Positions 35,301 to 48,639 of a stretch of 64,000 nucleotides of DNA are shown here, piece by piece (position 1 is the first letter of the stretch; each line of letters starts with the position of its first letter). This DNA comes from Pelargonium tetragonum. Lineage: Eukaryota > Streptophyta > Magnoliopsida > Geraniales > Geraniaceae. The stretch covers positions 1 through 64,000 of the forward strand of contig JAYMTL010000055.1 of NCBI GenBank assembly GCA_036897445.1. Direction: 5' to 3'. The notes beneath the pieces are model-generated. The model saw only the letters and a program-made list of their open reading frames with translations. It did not search any database and was not told where the DNA came from. The translations under genes and the position numbers were made by a program.

Positions 35301-38300
35301 GGAATTCAAAACTGTCTACTAGAATTTTGATTCCTTTTATACATTGCTTAAAGAAAAGTAAGGCAAAAACTCTTTATAAGTTTTTATTTACAGACTTATA
35401 AAGGGAATATCTTACGGGGCACCTTGTTAAATTAAAGAAGTAAATCTCTTTAGAGCTAGCTCAGGCTTAGTTCTCCTTCTTTTTTTTTAGAGGAATTGCT
35501 CTTATTTCGCCTGGAACTCTACAAAGCTTTTAGTAGGTCTTGGTACTCAATCTAATCCTGTATAACTCGGGGTAGCTTGATTTGAGTTCCCGTTAGAAAG
35601 CTTAATTACAACTATAACTTTTCCTATATAGGTATAGGCCGACTTGGCACTAATTTCATTTGTCTCTCTCTCTCTCTATTTGTTGCGGAACAAAAAGAAA
35701 GGGTCTTTCTCTGACTACTATAAAATTTTATAAGCTACTTTCTTTTTATTAGTTTAATTAAAAAAGATTTTTAGGAAATAGAAAATGCGGAGATTTAGAT
35801 ATAACTAATATAACTCAAGAAACCCTCTAGAAAACCAAAAAAGTGCTAAACCTTTTACGAGTAGCTTTGGAAGAGATCAATTTCTTAAAAAGCTCGTACT
35901 CTAAAAGAGAGATTTTTTTGTAAGGGAACCGGTACCTTTTATGGGCACCCTAAAAAAGACTTTAGCTATAGTATTCCACTTAGATTTATATTCAGAGATA
36001 TAGTAGGTAAACCCCCTTTACAAGCAAGGGAGACTTGACCGTAGAATCCCTTTCTGAGGAAATTCATAAAGTTTCAATAAAAACAAAGGATATGCTTCTA
36101 TAAACTACGGAGCCAAATGCGGATATTATATAATCGAGTAGGGATAGGTTCTCTGGTTCAAACGAGTTTTTAGAAGCTACCTCAAATCAAAGGAGTTAGA
36201 ATGAGTTCTTAGGCATCTTTATGAGAAAAGTAGGCTCTAATTTAGAAGACTTCCCGAAAAAAAAGCGTGTGCTAATTATATAGATAGGGCAAAGTTAAGA
36301 CAAAACTTAAATCAGTAAGGGATTCCTATAGGATAGGTATGCTAGCGTTAGAGTAAATGAGTCTGAAAATTTTTATTGAATTCGTCGTTAAAAAGGAGCC
36401 CACTTGTATGAGAGCTCTAAAGGAATCCCCAGCGATAGAGTTGTATAGTTGATAAGTCAAGCACTTTTTGATTCAAGGAGTTTAAGTCAGTACTATAATA
36501 AATTATTTACACTATTCAACTCGTAACTTTTCCTTATTTACTTCTCTTATATCTTATATTAATTAGTATAAACCCGACCTTAGGAATCCTTACGCACAAA
36601 ACCCTTTTACCTCTTACAGATTCGTAAAACATGATATTTGCGTCTGAGTAAAAAGGGTCCTTTCTGGTTAAGCTTTGTTTTTAATTACACATCTCAAGTA
36701 AATAGGGGCTGTAAATACTGAAATCTAATAGGATATCCCAGCGGGGTCTTTCTGTAAGCGTTCTTTACTTACGGCATCCGCCATCGTTTTAGTCTAAATT
36801 CAGGGGTGATAAATGGGCTGGTATTTCCAATCACTAAAAAAGCAGTCTACTCGGATATTTTCAATACAAAAACGTAGCTGCATTACTTGCAAGAGGGCCT
36901 TTTTTGCTTTGTTGGTAACTTTTATTAAAAAGAAAAAGGAAATATCTACAAAGTTAAGCTCCTGAGTTGGTAAGACTTTTTAATTCCTAAGATTTATTAT
37001 AATATACGAAGCTCTCGAAGCTTCTACCCAAGTAAAAAAAAAGTCTTATACTATGCGCTATTTTTATGCTATCCTTTCAATTAATTTAATAAAAGACCCC
37101 TCTCTACAGGTTACTAACTAGCTTAAATGCCTCTGACTAGAATGTTTTTCTACTTGAAATGTGAACAATATCTAAAGAACATACCTACTCACGAGACTTG
37201 AATAGCCCTTTTGATACCGAATGAACAAGTTTAGCTCTTTATTAATCCTCTAAAAACCAAACTTCTTGGTGTGTTAAGACTTTACCCATTTTAAGCAATA
37301 CCAGGAACTCTTTAAGATCTCGGAGAGACCCTTAGGATTGAAGAATTTGCGCTAATTCATTCTCTAGCACATTGAGTGGTCCAGAATTCCGGCAGAACAG
37401 GACTCCTTATTTAAGATACTGGTTTTGTATTATATAAATGATTCTCGAAGACCCCTAAAAGCACGTCTTGGGATAACCAAGGGACCCCCTGCACTTTTTT
37501 AACAACCTAGAAATTTGCAAGATTTCTATTGAAGCCCAGAGAAAGCGCGTAATTAAGATAAATATTGAATCTCGGATTCTTATATAATAGTCAAATTGAA
37601 AGAGAAAAGGGGGCGCTCTAAAAGCTAAAAGGCTTTTCCTTTACCAAGTAGCTCGAACTGTGAGCATAACGAGTAGCAAATTGCTTTTGAAGTAACAGGC
37701 TTTTATAACCCCGGGGAATACCTTTTTATTTAGTCGGAGTTGAGAGAGAGAATTTAAGGTTACAAAGGAAGACTCTAGATACAACGTACTTTTAATCGCC
37801 TAGCAGTCTTTCTATATCAAGAAAGATTTATTCTTGCCATAGACTAGAGGGGAAACAAAGACTTGTAACTTTTGCAATTATTAAAATACGTCCAGTAATT
37901 GCGTAGTAAGACCCTGTTCTTAACTTTTTCGTGGTTTATCCTTTGAAGGAAAAGAAATTCAATTCTCATTTTATTAAGACTCTCGAAGTACTCCGCACAA
38001 GAAAGATCCTAAACACGCTTCCACTTTTAAAGCAGGAGTTTTCAAGTTATTTACTCTTAGTATCCGTCTTTAACTTACCGGGTAACTGAAGTTGGCAGCT
38101 AGATCATATCTCAATATTGCTCAAAAACTTTTCTAGCAAGTACATGCGTAAGTATAATTAGTAAAGTAATAAAGGGCTTCTTTTACTATCTAGACCCCTT
38201 GCGTACCCGGAGTAAATCCATTATATATCTTTTTTTTTGGTTAAAAGACTTGAGACTTTTGATATATTTTAGGGTATCCCCTGGCAAGCAGTAAAGCTCT

Positions 38301-41300
38301 TTTCAAATTCTCTTTTAATAATAGAGAAACACGAAAAGGTCTGACCTTATTTACCGGGTTCGCATCGCGGGATCCCTTGACTAGGTAAGTAAGCTTTTCC
38401 CCTTTTTAAGCTAGACTCTGGAGTCACCCAGCTATACTTATTTATACTACTAATATACTACTAAATTCAAATAAAGAAAACAGGGACTCCGACCTGCCTT
38501 TCTAAAAACCCGGGCCCCTTTTACTTAATCTTTATACTAGTAAAGCTCCTACAACTGAGTCTTAGCGCTCCTATTTAAAATATCTTTCTATCTGCGAGAA
38601 CGCCCCTATGATGAAGTAGAGACCAGTCAGTAAGGTAGGAAAAGGATAAACCTTTGGTTCTAGGACTCGCATAAGATAGACGGTAAAAAGCCTAAGATTT
38701 AACATTTTTACACCAGCTTAGTCATGTCTGCTAGTGATAACTTTATTACGTTATTAAACCTATAATTAGAATAAAAAGCAGGCCACCTTTATAATTTAAA
38801 AGTACCCCCAAAACCCCTACAGTTATAACTCAAGACAAAGCCCGTAAATTCTAGCTAACATGAAAAGAGCTGGGGTTGGTATAAGAATACGTTTCTTCCA
38901 AGGCTTACTCCTATACTATCTAGAACTTAAGCTGCCTTTACCTTAGTAACTTTTTTTGTGTACTTCTATCTTCTACAACAAAGACTTTAGAATACTAAGA
39001 CTCTAAAGCTGCAGAAGAAGACTCCTATACTGCACTGCTAATAAGCAATAACACTGCCCCAACTAGGGTTATTAAGAAGAAACAGGGGCTACAGAAAGCA
39101 AGTCAGTCCGTGGGAAATTTGCATGTGCGCTAAGGTTTTCCTAGCTATTTAAGGATCTTAAGTAAGTTATTCTAAACATATAGTAATTTGATACCGGATC
39201 TTTTCGTTTTGCAAGGGTTCGCTGCTATTGAATTTGTGTTGCAGGAAGTTCTAAAAGGAAGGGCTAAAACCGTTAAACCTTTGAGTTTTTTTACAGGGCA
39301 TTCTTTTAGTTTCTCTGGGTTTTAGGATCTTGAGTTAGTAGGGGATTTCAAGACTATAGGAGTTCCATAACAGCTTTAATCTTTCATTTTTTCATTTAGA
39401 GAAGAAAGGCATTTCTCTTTTGTTGCAGAGTCTTCATTTCAGTTAGGGTCTTACTAAGGAGAGATAAAGGACCTAAACTCCGACTATAAGTAAAGAGTAT
39501 CTCCTTTGGATTGTAAGGAATAATACTAAACGCCCCCCTTTTTGTTTACGATAAGGACAATGACAAGAAGTGAGGCTTTTTTTAGTATTTTCCAGGTTTT
39601 TAAGGAAGAAGTAGTTTCTGAACCTAAAAAGGGATTCTACGAATCGCTTAGCTTAGATAGAAGGTATACCTTTTCATTTGGAAATCTACTCACGACTACT
39701 ATTACTTACTATAGTGAATTTGAGTTGTTAGACTTATTAGACAAGCGGAGTTGGAAGAGCAAAGGCCCGAGAGTCCTTTGTAGTTCAAGTCTACCTCTAG
39801 GCAAAAAAAGGAAAGGATTACTTGACCAAGATTCTAAAAAAGTAGCTAGAGGTCCGTAGGAGATGAATTCTATAGTTAAATATTTTTTTATTAACTTTAT
39901 TAAAATACGTTTATCTATAATCTATAGGGTAGTTTTATCTTTGAAAGTGTGATCTCCTGAGAAGAGACTGGCCTCTTTGTGAATGAAAGACTCTTGAGTA
40001 GGTACAATAGAATTTACTAGGCATGAGTACTATGGATTTCACGTAATCGTTTAATATAGATTTATGGGTAAGTTTAGAGTTACTTAAAATTAGACTTATA
40101 TACTGTGTATTTAGAGGGTGTCTTATTAGCTAGTAAAGGGTATCGAAGCTTTTCTTAAAGAGTCTAAATTAATTAGAAGAATCGTTCAATTTAACTGTAC
40201 AACAAAAACGGAGCTTTCTTACACAAGTACAAGCCCAATTCGGCTTAATTGTACACTTTTTAGGGTTGGTATTTTCCCACGGGATTCTTAAATAAGGAAA
40301 TTTCTTGATATGGATATTTTAATCTAGAGATCCAGGTTTTATATCCTTGTTGGTAGGTTTCTTTCAAATTAAGTATAAGTCAAGTAAAATTGGGTAAGGA
40401 CTTGCCTGAGTGAGGTAATCTGGTTCCAGAAAATCTGAATAAAAGTAAAAAAAGACTTTATCGCAGGATCGCGGGGTGCAAGGCCCCTCTTAAAAGAATA
40501 GAAAAAGAGAACTTTTCTAGAAGGGGCTCCTATTACTAATACTAAGCAAATAAGAGTGACCATAATTTTATACAGATTACGGAGCTTCTAATAATTCTTG
40601 CATCTCTTAAAACGCCTAGCTCCTAACCCGTTATAACAAAAGAGTCGCTAAACTTTTATTAACCCAAGGAAATAAGAAGCCTTCTAAGATTAATTAAAAC
40701 GAAAGGCCCTTTAGTGAGTGATAACCCTTGTTAGATACGCTTCATAGATTCCCCATTGGAAGATTTTTCGTAAGAAGACTCCTATTAGGAAAGGTATCCC
40801 TGCTAAAGAAGATTATATAAAAACTTTTAATACTAATAAAAGAAAGATAAGACAGGTAATAATAGAGAGCCCTTATTAAAGACTAAAAGAATCTTTGTTT
40901 TAAGAATACACGCCCCCTCTTCTCTTGAAAGACCCTTTTAGGAGGACTTGAACCTATAACGGAAAAGACTCTATGAGGGCCTATTTTAGTTTTAATATTT
41001 AATAGAAGTTAGACAGTAAAAGTAAAATATCCTATTGTAAAAAAAGATCCTTAACTTTAATTTAGCTTGATAATACACTAGGGAACCCTTTACTGTAAAA
41101 ACTCCGTACATATAAAGATGGGTATAGAGTCATTTATTACTCAGTTTTCTTGTGAGAGTCCCGTAAAATCCAAAATCTAATTTCGTGCTACCAATAAAGC
41201 TAGGCTAAAGTAGTTTTTGTAATAAAAGGCGTTCGGGGAATCACATAAGAGTGAAATTTTCCTATAAAAATCCTTTTTAATTCTTCATCAAGTGTGCTTT

Positions 41301-41780
41301 GAGCTTGACTTAGGTACGCCCCTTCTTCCTTCTACGAAAGTACCTTAACATGCGGATATTATCCTCCCTTTTACTTATCAAGATCAAGAAGATACGAGAA
41401 CAAACTTTTACCTTATTGTTGGCTAATTAAAGGACCCCGCATATGCTTGCTAAAGATTTTTAGTCACTCAAATTTTCTAATTTTAAGTATCCCCCTAACG
41501 ATGAAAAAGTCCTGTAAAAGGCTTGTAAATCTACTAGAGACTCTTATTTACAGGGATATATATATTTCAAAAGTATTTACTTAGTTAACTTTATCAAAGA
41601 CGGCTAAAGCTCGTTTTGACTGTCGAGAAAGTACCCTAGTATTTCAGGATCTTTTTTATGGGATTCTCCTCTAGCCCCCTTTTAGAATTTTAGAGGTTGG
41701 GTACTCCTAGTTTTGATTTTGAGAACCGGAAAATTCCTGTATCTAGTATCTAGTCAAAATTTCTTTTTAATTAATATTAA
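32310..41780. other. No gene seen; longest featureless stretch
   Basis: Almost 9.5 kb with only chance-length frames (33831-34064, 77 aa; 39542-39859, 105 aa with alternative start; 40369-40563 minus, 64 aa), none with a recognised domain. The single repeat trace is GCTGCAGAAGAAGACTCCTA at 39008-39027, matching GCTACAAGAAGAAGACTCCTA (55196-55216). At 40932-40966 the minus strand has TTATAGGTTCAAGTCCTCC, like the T-arm end of a tRNA-Arg(UCU), without the remaining arms. Confidence 0.45.
40932..40980 (-). other. Possible tRNA-Arg(UCU)-like 3' fragment
   Basis: The minus strand reads ATAGAGTCTTTTCCG, then TTATAGGTTCAAGTCC. The plastid tRNA-Arg(UCU) 3' half as I recall it is AGAGGTCTTCTAAACCTTTG then GTATAGGTTCAAATCC. 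Only a short block matches and the T-stem is weak (TAGG/CCTC), so this may be chance. Confidence 0.2.
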
Positions 41781-41789
41781 TATAGGGGC

Positions 41790-42260
41790 GGTAGTAGAAG
41801 GGAGCAGCATACCAGAGTAAGGAAGACTCACTAGGAATCTTATTGTAGCTATTATCTTACTAGGTCTTGTTGTTTGCTTTCTTTGTTTATAGGTTTTGGA
41901 GCTTCGTTGTACTCTTTTTTTATCTATTGAGAAGATGTATGCCTAGAGAGTGTATGAGTGAATCCACCCTACCGAGTCAACTTTTGAGTTTAGGAGGGAA
42001 TAGGTATGCTCTAGATAGGGAGGGTTAACACACCTACACCAAAATCGGAATCTGTTGACTTACTTGTCTTGGTTTAACCGGCTTACTTGCACTCTTCTTC
42101 TTCCTCATTGTCTTAGTCTTCTTCGTACTCTTTGCTATAACTGTACTTGTCTTATCTTCGATACCTGGTGTTCTTGTCTTCTTCTTCTGTATCTGGGTAT
42201 CTGGGTGTCTTCTTCTTATTCTGTATTAGATTTTTTATGTACTAGTCAGGTTAGCTAGTG
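41790..42260 (-). repeat. Lys-rich dispersed family, copy at 42.1 kb
   Basis: The minus strand is rich in AAGAAGAC-type words: AAGAAGAGTGCAAGTAAGCC (compare AAGAAGAGTGCAGGTATAG at 23.4 kb), GGTATCGAAGATAAGACAAG (compare AAGGTATCGAAGATAAAG at 46-63), and AGAAGAAGACACCCAGATAC. The 67-aa plus frame at 42055-42258 is the Leu/Cys/Ser shadow of this purine strand. Confidence 0.45.
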
Positions 42261-42563
42261 TATTAGTAAGTTAGATTTATGTATACTCGTGTACTAGGTA
42301 TAGGGTATACGTTGTTTTGTTCTTTCATATAAGCTTGCCGTTTAGGTAATAGGGGTTGAAGGTGCGAAGCCCTTTATATTAGATCTTCTTTTGCTTTTTA
42401 GGTGTCTTCCTATTGTACTCTGTAGTTTCTTAGTGTAGAGGTTATAGCCTTAGAAGTCTTGGAATCTAGCTTACTTACCGAGGGAACCTTCTAGGAGGTC
42501 GCTATAGTATACTAGTTTCATAATTATAATACATTAAATAGCGCTACTAATGCTATTTCATTT

Positions 42564-42578
42564 GTAATTACATTACCT
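42564..42578 (+). repeat. 15-bp dispersed word, copy 4 (one change)
   Basis: GTAATTACATTACCT, differing from the consensus only at the first base, followed by CTTAT. It lies between two members of the Lys-rich dispersed family. Confidence 0.55.
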
Positions 42579-42589
42579 CTTATACCTTG

Positions 42590-42800
42590 CTGCTTTCATA
42601 GACTTGGATTCTGTATGCCTTGTTGTTCGAGATTCTGTACTTTTTGAATTCTGTATCTGGATTCTAGTCTTCTTATTTACAATACCTTCCTTTTGTATCT
42701 TCTTTGTCTTTGTTTTCTGTATTATCTTAGTATACCTTTGCATTAGTTAGAGTACTCTTATTCTTGTAGCCTATAACTAACGTACTACCTGTAGCTAGTT
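42590..42800 (-). repeat. Lys-rich dispersed family, copy at 42.7 kb
   Basis: The minus strand shows GATACAGAATTCAAAAAGTA, then CAGAATCTCGAACAACAAGG, and CAAAGACAAAGAAGATACAA. The words GATACAGAAT and GTACAGAATC are shared with the copies at 28.1, 43.6 and 55.5 kb. No long frame survives. Confidence 0.45.
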
Positions 42801-42902
42801 AATTAGTTGTAGAGAGAGATATCTAGGTATAATTAGATAGTCTTTTTTCTAGTATTAAGGGGAGGAGGTATCTCCTTCAATGTGCTATGAGGCTTATCAA
42901 TA

Positions 42903-43112
42903 ATGAAGATGGAAACCCTTGTAGAAGCATTAGTTAGTCAGGAGCTAAAAGGATATCTTTTGAAAAGTTTATATAAATTATATAAAAAGGAAGGGTTTTG
43001 CTGCTATGGTAGACTACTTTTTTCATTTCGTTTAGGTCCTTATACTAGTAAAAAAGGCTTGAAGACTTTTGCTATTATACGTGGCTGCTTTTTTCTAGTT
43101 TTTGAGGCATAA
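42903..43112 (+). other. 69-aa frame, unsupported
   Basis: An ATG frame with a basic, leucine- and tyrosine-rich translation (start MKMETLVEALVSQELKGYLL). It follows the dispersed family directly. No family or motif is recognised, and the length is near chance for the region. Recorded only because it has a plain ATG start and no low-complexity run. Confidence 0.1.
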
Positions 43113-43599
43113 AATCTAGTCCTCACATAGGGGAATCCTTTTTTTTAACTTGTTAGATTTGGACTACTGTAGAATATATAAACCCAATTTGACTACAGGA
43201 ATCCTGTTGAGTTTTAGAAAAAGTAATCCAGCTATAGTGAAAAACTATAAAACAGATTCTAGCTAACAAGGTACATCCGGTTAAAAAAGTATGGTCGATC
43301 TATATGGAAAATGAGTCAAAACTTGGATTTTGTATGTAGTAAAGTGTATTCTATTCTAGAAAAAGTCGCGTTTCTCCCTATAGCGAAAAATGAATCAAAC
43401 TCCCCAGGATTCCTCCCAAAGAGACACTTTCTTTACTTGGTTTGAAACGAAAGGTTTTGATCCTATATGACAGGAGCCAGGTTTCCCTTCTCCCTAATCT
43501 GTTCCTCTCCTCTATATTCTCTATTGAAATCTAGATCTCATGACTCGAATTCAATAATCCAGCAGCTGCCTGACTTCTTTCTTTCTTTTATTATTTTCT

Positions 43600-43650
43600 T
43601 ACTTGCTTTTATATTAGATTCTGTATCTTTGTATTCGGTGTTTTTAGTAA
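43600..43650 (-). repeat. Lys-rich dispersed family, short remnant
   Basis: The + strand TTAGATTCTGTATCTTTGTA is the complement of the family word GATACAGAAT with its flanks, and resembles TTTGTATTCTGTATCATACT at 28.1 kb. Only about 50 bases can be aligned. Confidence 0.3.
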
Positions 43651-43679
43651 CAAGAGAAGTAGCTTTCACTTTATAGGAG

Positions 43680-46600
43680 TAGGAGTTCTTATAGCAGATA
43701 AAGAGCTTTGTCTTAGTTTAGCTTTAGGGTAAGACGTTGCAGTTTCCTTCTATTGTTAGTTTTCTATAGGAGATTCTAAAATGTCTGAAATCAAACATCT
43801 AAGTATAAAAGTAATCCGGGGTTTTGTAGTAGTATTCTGAATTTCTCTTCTGTGCTATGAAACCCCTTTATCTATCTTAGGGGGTCCTTGACTCGATATT
43901 TATTAAGACTCTCTAAGGAATTCCACCTAGTTCCAAGCGCGTAGAAAGCTTCTTTATTCATGGGGTCTCCCCGATTTATGCGCCTTTTAGGAAAGGCCTT
44001 GTTAAACAAGACTGAAATAACGTTATATGAACTGTCGAAAATTGCTTAATATTTAGAAAGACGAATACATCTGGGACCCCTCTTACCCTAAAATTGAATA
44101 TTATAAACCAGACTTTTTTTTATTCTTTTGCATCTTTTGACTTGATTACAAAAGTATCCTACTAACTAAGTGAGCCTACTACCATTGAAAATGACTCCAC
44201 TAAGGGGCACCTATATATAGGGGAATTCTACATAAGAGAGTTTTTTGGTCAGGTTATCCTTAAACGGAATCAAAACCTTCAACCTAGAAATTCTGTAAAA
44301 TATCCTTAGGGTTTTTTCAGTTAGAAATAGATAAACTAAAGTTTGACTTAAAAAGGTATTAAGAGTTACTTGATTTTATGCTTTTACTTGGATTTCATTA
44401 GTTACCTCCTAAATAAGAGTAAGAATTTTTTGGGATGGCTTGAGTTTATAGGCATTTATTATCTTACTCTGGGGCCCTGGTCTCTTACTAAGTCTTTGGT
44501 AGTATATTATAAAAGTAGACTTCGTTTCGTAAGCAAAAAGCCCTTAAATTAATCTTCCCCTTTCCTTTATTGGCTGGTAATTTTTTAGTGCCTTAGAAAA
44601 GGAAGGCTTTTGCGCATAATTATCCAACGTTGTATTTAGATTTTAGTGCGTTATAATAATAAATCCCGTTGTAGATTTTTTAATACTATAAAAATAAGAT
44701 GAAACCAACTTTTCGAAAAGTTCAGAGGTGGGAATATCAAGAAAAAGCCCAATTAAGGAAGTACTACTAACTTTTCCTTAAAACCCCCTGGTTGGTTCGA
44801 GTTCTATTATTTACATTACAAGTTTCAATTTTAGTGTTTCCCGGCAAGTGTACCTAAACATAGACTTATACGCTCTAAAAGTAAGATCCCGAGCCATTAG
44901 ATGCGGATCTCTCAAAATAGGAAGGGTGATAGGTGCTTAACTCTTTGTCTTTTATTAGTATTAGATTTCGATTCCATCTCTCTTAGTAAGTTTTCGAGTT
45001 TTTCATTTCAACTGCAATCTCCAGCCTTGTGTTTTATTATCTACCTTGTACTAGACTTATAGGGACCCTTTTTCGAAAAAAGAAGGAGGGATTTTTTAAC
45101 TTCTATATTGGAGCGAGCGTCTTACTATTAGGAAACTCTTTTTTCGATCTTTGACCCTGCTAAAGCATTCAAATAAACTCTTTTTAGAGACTTTTCCTGG
45201 AGTTTACCCCCCCCCCCTTTGCTCTACGTATAGTAAATAGAAAGGAGTCCTACTACTTTATTCTTTTCTTTTTTAAGGCAAATATTTCATGGAAAGTTCG
45301 AAGATTGGTAGATCGCGCCTCCGTCCGAGTTTAGTCTATTAATATAATAAGAGTCAAGTTTCTTTTATTTTATACATATTGGTCTAGCACAGGAAAAAGG
45401 AGGTTCTAGCATCCGCAAAAATCACTTCATTTCGTAGAATATACACGGCGCAGTTATATGTTATGGGAATTTCAACTTTGTTTAGTAGGGGATACCCCCC
45501 CACTTTTCTTTATATATATAACTGAACAGGTACTATATATAAAATATCCTAACTACTTAGGCCCTCTTGCTTCATATTCTTCACAATAAATTATTTACAA
45601 AAAGGAAATCCCGGCTTTTCCAGTGGATAAAAATTATTCAGCGCTTAAAAAGGAAAGTCATTTCTACCCCTCGTGATTTACCTTGGGTTAGATGAAGGAG
45701 CTCTCGGTACTAAAAACTACAATCGGGTTCTGAAAGCAGTAAACTCAGCATAAATATAACTCTTGCTTTGAGCTTTTTTGGGGTAAAAACTCTGTCTTGT
45801 TATCTACCAGATCCAGGTTTCTAAAATCTTGTTAAACTGAAGCCTCTATAATTTGAAAAGTTCTCCTATTTTTACAAAATAGCCTCAGCTTTCTCAAATT
45901 CCTATTAGGGATCTGGCGACCAACTATATAGATGCCTTTGGCTAGGAATAAAACTCGTAGAAAGGGATGCCTCTTTTTTAAAAACCTAGTGTATATAATT
46001 TATTGCCTAGTAATTACTAAAATCTTCATTTTCGAAGTTTTCATTTAAAAGAAAGTCGCTCGAATACGAAAAGTAAGGAATTATAAAGACTTTAGAGTAC
46101 TCTTAACGGTTATAACTTAGTAAGAGGCCTACAGCATAGGAAAATGGAAAACACGGAGTAAATCCCTTTTTAATTAGATCTCATAAAAGACTCCTTTTGA
46201 GTTTCAAAATCCTCTGACAAAGTCTTTTTTATCTCCATATTAGCTCGGTAAATAAAAGAGTTCCTCAATTAAAAGTGCAATTCTGAGAGCATATTTCATC
46301 TTTTATGTTCCTATTTTTAGGCCCGTTTAAAGCGAGTAAAGTTTGTATATTATCTTTGTCTTTTAATTAGATAGAATATCTTTCTTTTTCTTCTATCCTG
46401 CCTGAGAATTTCCCTTTTAGTTTAGGCTTGTCCTATTCAAACGACAAAGTGACCTAACCGGAGTTCCTGTAAGCCGACCCCATATAAATAGAATTTAGAA
46501 GGGATTTTTCTAGACTCGGATTGTGCAAGTCGTGGGCGCTCCCTTTAAGGTAACTTAATGCCGTTAAAGAAAAAATCTTGTAGAACCAGTAGAATATAAC

Positions 46601-47570
46601 CTTAGGTTAAGGCAGTCAAAGACTTTAGATATATAGAAAAAAAGGTAAGGAGTCAGTATATGTAATTAAAAAAGAATGGATAAGGCATACTTTTAGTATG
46701 AGGGGTTAGCCTTTTTTCTTCATTACCTCGCTAGTCAAGAGTCAAGTAATCAGGTGAATTCTTCTTATTCTCTTATCTTTTCTATTAGATAAATAGCTAA
46801 AGCAACTTTTTAATTAAATTCTCAAAGCCTTTAAGCCTATTTAATTGGCAAAGGAAGAATTACCTGGGTGGGGTATACTTGAGAATTTAGGGGAATAGAA
46901 AGGCTAGAACTTCAATCCACTTACTTTATTTTATAGCCTTTTTTACGGGGAATTTAGGAGGCTCTTTTTTACTAGATAGGAATTCTCGACTCGAAGTAAG
47001 GAAAGTCTACAATTGTCTTTTTAGGTTTTAAGAATGAAAGTCTAAATTAAGGGAACCTTGTACTTTCTTCTGCTAGAGTTATAATGGTTAGGACTTTTAC
47101 AAGCAAGGCAGTTAAAATTTATATAAACTTCTTCTTATTCCAGAAAGAATTTTGAAGTTGAGTAAGGCATTTTATAAAAAAAGAAAGCTTGATGGATATC
47201 TAGTTGCAACTTCTAACTTTTTAAGCAGAATACCGGAAATTTAGCAAAATCCAGTATCGACTACGCGTAACGAAAGTATCAAAAAAACCCATAGCTTTTT
47301 ATTAAGCACTCGGACTAAAGGAGAAGCAAACATAAGATATAGGAGACGCCTACTAATTACTGGAAAAGGGGCTTTGAACTGCTTGTCTTAAATAGGAATA
47401 AAGAAACAAAATAGAAAATTCTTGATTATTGCGCAAAAATTGGGTACCCCCACTCCAGATGCCATGTGCTTTATAAAATGACAATTATAAGATTCTGGTA
47501 CAAAAGTTCTTCGAGAATTGCACAGGAATAAAAATTCCCTAGACACTACGTATACCCAACCCCTTTCTTA
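43680..47570. other. No gene seen
   Basis: One 60-aa frame at 44370-44552 without features. A run of eleven C lies at 45207-45217 and one of seven at 45495-45501. No RNA or repeat is supported. Confidence 0.4.
45207..45217 (+). repeat. C11 homopolymer
   Basis: Eleven consecutive C in AT-rich surroundings; one of four C tracts of eight or more, all on the plus strand. Confidence 0.85.
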
Positions 47571-47616
47571 TTATATTACCTCCTATTTGTACTAGTTAGT
47601 ATGCACTATACTGTTC

Positions 47617-47755
47617 CATTGTATAGGGTGTATAAGTTAGTGTAGTTAGATTGTTAGTCAGTATGGGAGTATGCGCTATGCTGTATAGGTTACTGTATTG
47701 GTACTATAGATTGATGGAGGACTTTGCCTGACTGACATTCTTTCTTTTTTGGGGA
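47617..47755 (+). repeat. Diverged repeat shared with 24186-24300
   Basis: Second member of the pair described at 24186. The most similar part is ACTATAGATTGATG through TTTGCCTGAC, compared with GCTATAGATTGAG through GGCGGCCTGAC. Four or five related TATAGGKT / TATGCACTATACTG words within the copy suggest it was itself built from a short repeated unit. Confidence 0.5.
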
Positions 47756-47877
47756 AGTTTATATAGAAATAGAAAAAAGTAGGACTTTTGCTGGACTACG
47801 CTTTTTCTGAAAAACAAGGTCTAAAATGGAACCCTTATTTTGGAGAACTCTCTTTTTCGACATTTTCAATTTCAAAA

Positions 47878-47885
47878 CCCCCCCC
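47878..47885 (+). repeat. C8 homopolymer
   Basis: Eight consecutive C between TTTCAAAA and TAGTA. Confidence 0.8.
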
Positions 47886-48254
47886 TAGTATTAGTATAAA
47901 GATAAAGGCACTTTTTACTAAGGTTGCTAAGGAAAGCTTCTAAGTTCCAGAATGCGGTATCCCCTATATGAAAAGCTATACAAGGTCCATTTTAACTCTA
48001 GAAGCAGTATCTACTTTCAGAAAAAAGCAGGGTTGCCTCTATACAGAAATAAAAAGCGCACTCTTCTGAAATAGACCTTTGAGACATTGAAATCGAAAAA
48101 GATTTGATCTTTTATAACAAGAACAAGGGATTCCCCTATACTATACAGAAAAGGAATAAAAAAAGTATCCCCTTCTAAAGTCTACACGCAAGCGATAAAG
48201 AATCACTTAGATAGAATCTGACCCTATTTTCTCAATTTATCAGAATGTAAGAAT

Positions 48255-48360
48255 CTAAGCTGTTTGGTAGACAGTAAAGTCAAGTTCCTATTGAGAATTT
48301 AGAAGAAAGGTTACATCGGTAGTCGGTTGAGTTGATGCCCGTAGGTTCTAGTCCCGTTAT
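48255..48360 (+). other. Possible tRNA-like relic
   Basis: CTAAGCTGTTTGGTAGACA resembles a D-arm. About 80 bases on, TGCCCGTAGGTTCTAGTCCC resembles a T-arm, with stem GTAGG and CCCGT pairing at four of five positions if G-T is allowed. The distance fits a tRNA with a long variable arm or an insertion, but no anticodon arm or acceptor pairing is convincing. Confidence 0.2.
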
Positions 48361-48624
48361 CGAAGTCCTAGGGTTTGTCTCTTTCTCTTTCTGTTTTAAC
48401 TGACTTACTTCTTCTTGTTCTTTGTTTGAGTTAAAGGAAATCCCCGGTGCTTACTGCGAAAGATAGTAAGATAGTCCAGAGTGTCTCAGAATTTGAAAAG
48501 GAGTTTTCCGACTCTGGGTCTCAAAACGTATCCAATTGGGAATCGGGAAACTCTTAAAACTAAGGATCCGGTTTTCCAAGGTCAAGGCAGAGTCTCCAAT
48601 TCAATTGAAAGGATTAGTTTAGCT

Positions 48625-48639
48625 TTAATTACATTACCT
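48625..48639 (+). repeat. 15-bp dispersed word, copy 5
   Basis: Exact TTAATTACATTACCT, followed by CT as at 42564. It lies inside a 73-aa non-ATG frame (48481-48702) in which it would encode LITLP; that frame has no recognised domain. Confidence 0.65.

Noticed and set aside
39542-39859. 105-aa plus frame
   Set aside because: Non-ATG start, no motif, and length compatible with chance over 64 kb and six frames.
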